From contig NW_003314326.1 in NCBI RefSeq assembly GCF_000143415.4, positions 190,945 to 254,944 on the forward strand: a stretch of DNA of 64,000 bases, written 5' to 3'. Shown here piece by piece: positions 61,421 to 64,000 of the stretch; positions within the stretch are counted from its first letter, which is position 1, and each line of letters opens with the position of its first letter. Source of the DNA: Selaginella moellendorffii (lineage: Eukaryota > Streptophyta > Lycopodiopsida > Selaginellales > Selaginellaceae). Under the pieces are notes generated by a model. It searched no databases and was not told the origin of the DNA. It saw only the letters and a program-made list of their open reading frames with translations. The translations under genes were made by a program, and so were the position numbers.

Positions 61421-64000
61421 ATGGCGGAGGTCGCCCTCCCATACCGCTACGATCCACAGCCGTCGTCGCCGCAGCAGCAGCCACCCAGGCCTGGCTTGAA
61501 CATCGACTGGTCGCAGGTGAATCTCGATGAGATTCAGCTCCCTCCGGGCGAGGATTTTGGAATCAAGAGGTAGGCTTTCTTGTCGAAATCGCTCCACTTA
61601 GCGGATCTCGGTTGTGGCTAGTGAGGATGAAGAGGAGGAGGAGGAGATTGTGGAGAGCGAGTCTGGTTTCGGGAGCATAATTGTCGTAGACAATCTCCCG
61701 GTGGTGGAGCCTGCCAAGTATGAGAAGCTCGAAAACGTGGTACGCAAGATTTTTGGACAAATGGGAATTATTAGAACGCTCTTCATGCCGAAAGACAAAG
61801 CGACTGGCAAAACGTCGGGCTTTGCTTTCATCGAGTACTCCAGTCCCCAGGTATGCAAGATGTGGTGGAATTTTTCTATATCGTTTCTCAATCTACTTTG
61901 CAGGAGGCCCATACCGCTCGGGATCAAGCCGATGGGTATAAGCTCGACAAATCTCACGTCTTTATGGTGAGGATGTTCGATGACATTGACAAGTACATGA
62001 AAGTTCCTGAGCAGTGGGTAGCTCCAGAGATCAAGAGCTACGTGCCAGGGGTATGTCTTACTTTGTTGCTTACGTGCTTCTTTCTTTTCTTAAACACTAT
62101 TTACTTTGCATCAGGAGAATCTTCTCGAATGGCTGATGGACGAGAAAGGACGCGATCAATTTGTGATACGATTTGGCACGGAGACAGAGGTGTGCTGGAA
62201 CGATGCCCGTCTGTTGAAGGCCGAGACGGCATATCATCGATCGGTAGGCCGGGCTACTGTTATCTCTATCTGGTCTGATTCTCTTTTAAATAGTTCTGGA
62301 CGGAAAGCTTTGTTCAATGGTCTCCCCTTGGGACGTATCTCGCAACAATTCATCGGCAAGGTGCTGTCATATGGGGTGGATGCACTAACTTTAGCCGGAT
62401 CACTCGATTCATTCACCAACAGGTTGGAACTTCGACCTTAAATTTTGCTTCATCTGTTTTACCGTGTCAAACGTAGGTGCGGCTAATTGACTTCTCCCCA
62501 TCCGAAAAGTTCCTCGTAACGTACAGCAGCCACGAACCAAGCAATCCCCGCGAAACACAAGTAAGTTCGAAGTTGCAACCGGTGTTGAGCTGGTCTGAGT
62601 ACTTGCTATGATTTGGCAGAAAGTAGTGCTTAACGTTTTCGACGTACGAAGTGGTAAATCGCACCGAGAATTCAAGGGCAGCGCCGACGAGTTTGCTACT
62701 GGTGGGACTGGAGGTGTTGCCGGAGTGTCTTGGCCAGTGTTCAGGTTAGTTCGGATGATTACCATCTTAACTTGGGCTCAAATGCTACTTCCTATATCTA
62801 GGTGGTCTGGCGGCCGTGATGACAAGTATTTTGCGCGTATAGGAAAGCACTGTATAAGTGTTTACGAGACAGAGACCATGGGTTTACTGGACAAGAAGTC
62901 GCTGAAAGTTGACAATGTTATAGATTTTAGCTGGTCACCAACCGATTCAATTCTGGCCCTTTTTGTCCCAGAAGGCAACGGTGGCAATCAGCCTGCGAGG
63001 GTATGTATTTGTGTTTGATTTCTCTACATGTGACCTGGTTTGCTCTTGACTTCAACAGGTTAGCCTGGTTCAAATTCCTGGCAGGGAAGAACTGAGGCAG
63101 AAGAACCTTTTCAGTGTCAGTGACTGCAAGATGTACTGGCAAAGCAACGGAGACTATCTAGCAGTCAAAGTTGATCGGTATACAAAGACGAAGAAGAGCA
63201 CGTATACCGGTTTTGAGCTCTTCCGGATCAAAGAACGCGACATTCCTATCGAGGTCTTGGAGCTTGAGAACAAAAACGACAAGATTATCGCCTTCGCATG
63301 GGAACCAAAGGGCCACCGATTCGCCATCATTCATGGAGATGGTCCTCGTCCCGACGTAACGTTCTACTCGATGAAGAGCCCAAACAACGTGGACCGTGTA
63401 ACCAAGCTTGCCACGCTCAAAGGAAAGCAGGCAAATGCTCTCTACTGGTCGCCTGCGGGGCGCTTCATTGTGCTGGCGGGTCTCAAGGCGTATAACGGGC
63501 AGCTCGAGTTCTACAATGTTGATGATCTCGAGACTATGGCAACGGCAGAGCATTTCATGGCAACTGATGTGGATTGGGATCCCGCTGGAAGGTAAGCTCT
63601 TCTGAAACGAACTTATCCTTACCACCGGTCGTTTGCAGATATGTGGCTACTTCTGTTACTTCCGTGCACCAAATGGAGAACGGCTTCATTATCTGGTCTT
63701 TCCATGGGAAGCTGATATACAAGGTTTCAAGGGACAGATTCTTCCAGGTTTGGAAATTGTGAGTGCCATCCACTGCCGCCGACTGACGGTTGCTTGTGTT
63801 TCCTTACAGTTCTTGTGGCGCCCCAGGCCTCCATCTCTCCTTAGTAGCGAAGAGGAAGCCGAGATTTTTAGGAACTTGAAACAGTATTCCAAGAGGTATG
63901 ACCAAGAGGACATAGAATCGTCGAGGTTCCACAGCACCCAGGAGTTGGAGCAGAGGAGGAAGCTGATTGAGGAGTGGAACGGGTGGCTGTCTTCGTGGAA
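61421..64000 (+). CDS. eIF3b: Translation initiation factor eIF3 subunit B (3' end cut)
   Basis: Exons 61421-61569, 61622-61850, 61904-62050, 62115-62243, 62294-62422, 62477-62560, 62620-62744, 62802-63000, 63059-63591, 63639-63747 and 63810 to the window end join in frame. eIF3b is the RRM/WD40 scaffold of the eIF3 complex on the 40S subunit. An acidic N-terminus (EDEEEEEIVESESGFGS) precedes the RRM (IIVVDNLPVV, GFAFIEYSSPQEA). The beta-propeller has FVQWSPLGTYLATIHRQGAV, VLNVFDVRSGKSHREFKG, RIGKHCISVYETETMGLLDK, NKNDKIIAFAWEPKGHRFAI and NALYWSPAGRFIVLAGLKAY. The C-terminal helix FLWRPRPPSLLSSEEEAEIF is near the usual end, so little is missing. The upstream divergent gene starts 219 bp away. 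Confidence 0.96.

Noticed and set aside
1-64000. CRISPR arrays, bacterial operons, IS elements or complete tRNA/rRNA genes
   Set aside because: None seen; intron-rich plant genes throughout, and no regular spaced repeats or cloverleaf structures.

Overview
This window is nuclear DNA of a land plant, and the best match is a spike moss (lycophyte) such as Selaginella moellendorffii. Introns are very short and uniform, mostly 40-80 bp with GT-AG ends, and genes are packed 50-500 bp apart. Plant plastid and isoprenoid genes (zeta-carotene isomerase, PsbP-domain protein, ascorbate peroxidase, HMG-CoA synthase, cytochrome P450 reductase) sit beside a long EF-hand coiled-coil protein of flagellar type, which fits a plant with swimming sperm. 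Seven pentatricopeptide-repeat (PPR) genes plus several PPR relics fit the very large PPR families known in this lineage. The species name is inference; no search was run. Exon joins were placed by hand from reading frame, splice sites and family knowledge.

Layout. 0-9 kb: 3' truncated PPR gene (-), LigB/DODA-type dioxygenase (+), membrane pseudokinase (-), a convergent pair of GH17 glucanases with an LTP-like gene between them, and Z-ISO (-). 9-21 kb: a large U-box/ARM protein (+), a putative thylakoid-lumen protein (-), a PPR gene (+), an ATPase pseudogene among relics, a PPR gene (-) and a PPD4-like PsbP-domain gene (-). 21-31 kb: NADPH-cytochrome P450 reductase in 17 exons (+), a small coiled-coil gene and a 1,362-residue EF-hand protein (both -), then a phosphoglycerate-mutase-like gene (+). 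31-43 kb: an ATPase/PHD pseudogene among relics, two long PPR genes (+), a DxD-type phosphatase (-), a Gnk2-domain secreted protein (-) and a low-complexity plant protein (-). 43-53 kb: two PPR genes (-), HMG-CoA synthase (+), a PPR relic and PI4K-gamma (-). 54-64 kb: a plastid membrane protein (+), an intact ATPase gene, ascorbate peroxidase (-), a PLP-dependent Mo-cofactor-sulfurase-like gene (-) and eIF3b (+, cut by the window end).

The most unusual signal is a pattern seen three times. At 16.7-20 kb, 31-35 kb and 54-58 kb a P-loop ATPase gene (two broken, one intact) lies between two copies of a neighbouring segment. The copies have decayed reciprocally: the left copy keeps gene A and has only a relic of gene B, while the right copy has a relic of A and keeps B. 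Each ATPase unit therefore looks like an insertion flanked by long direct repeats of its own target (about 0.6 to 1.7 kb). The three ATPases are only distantly alike, so the shared feature is the way they sit in the genome. The PPR genes are mostly arrays of 31-residue S-type repeats and stop near the E1 region, with no DYW domain.
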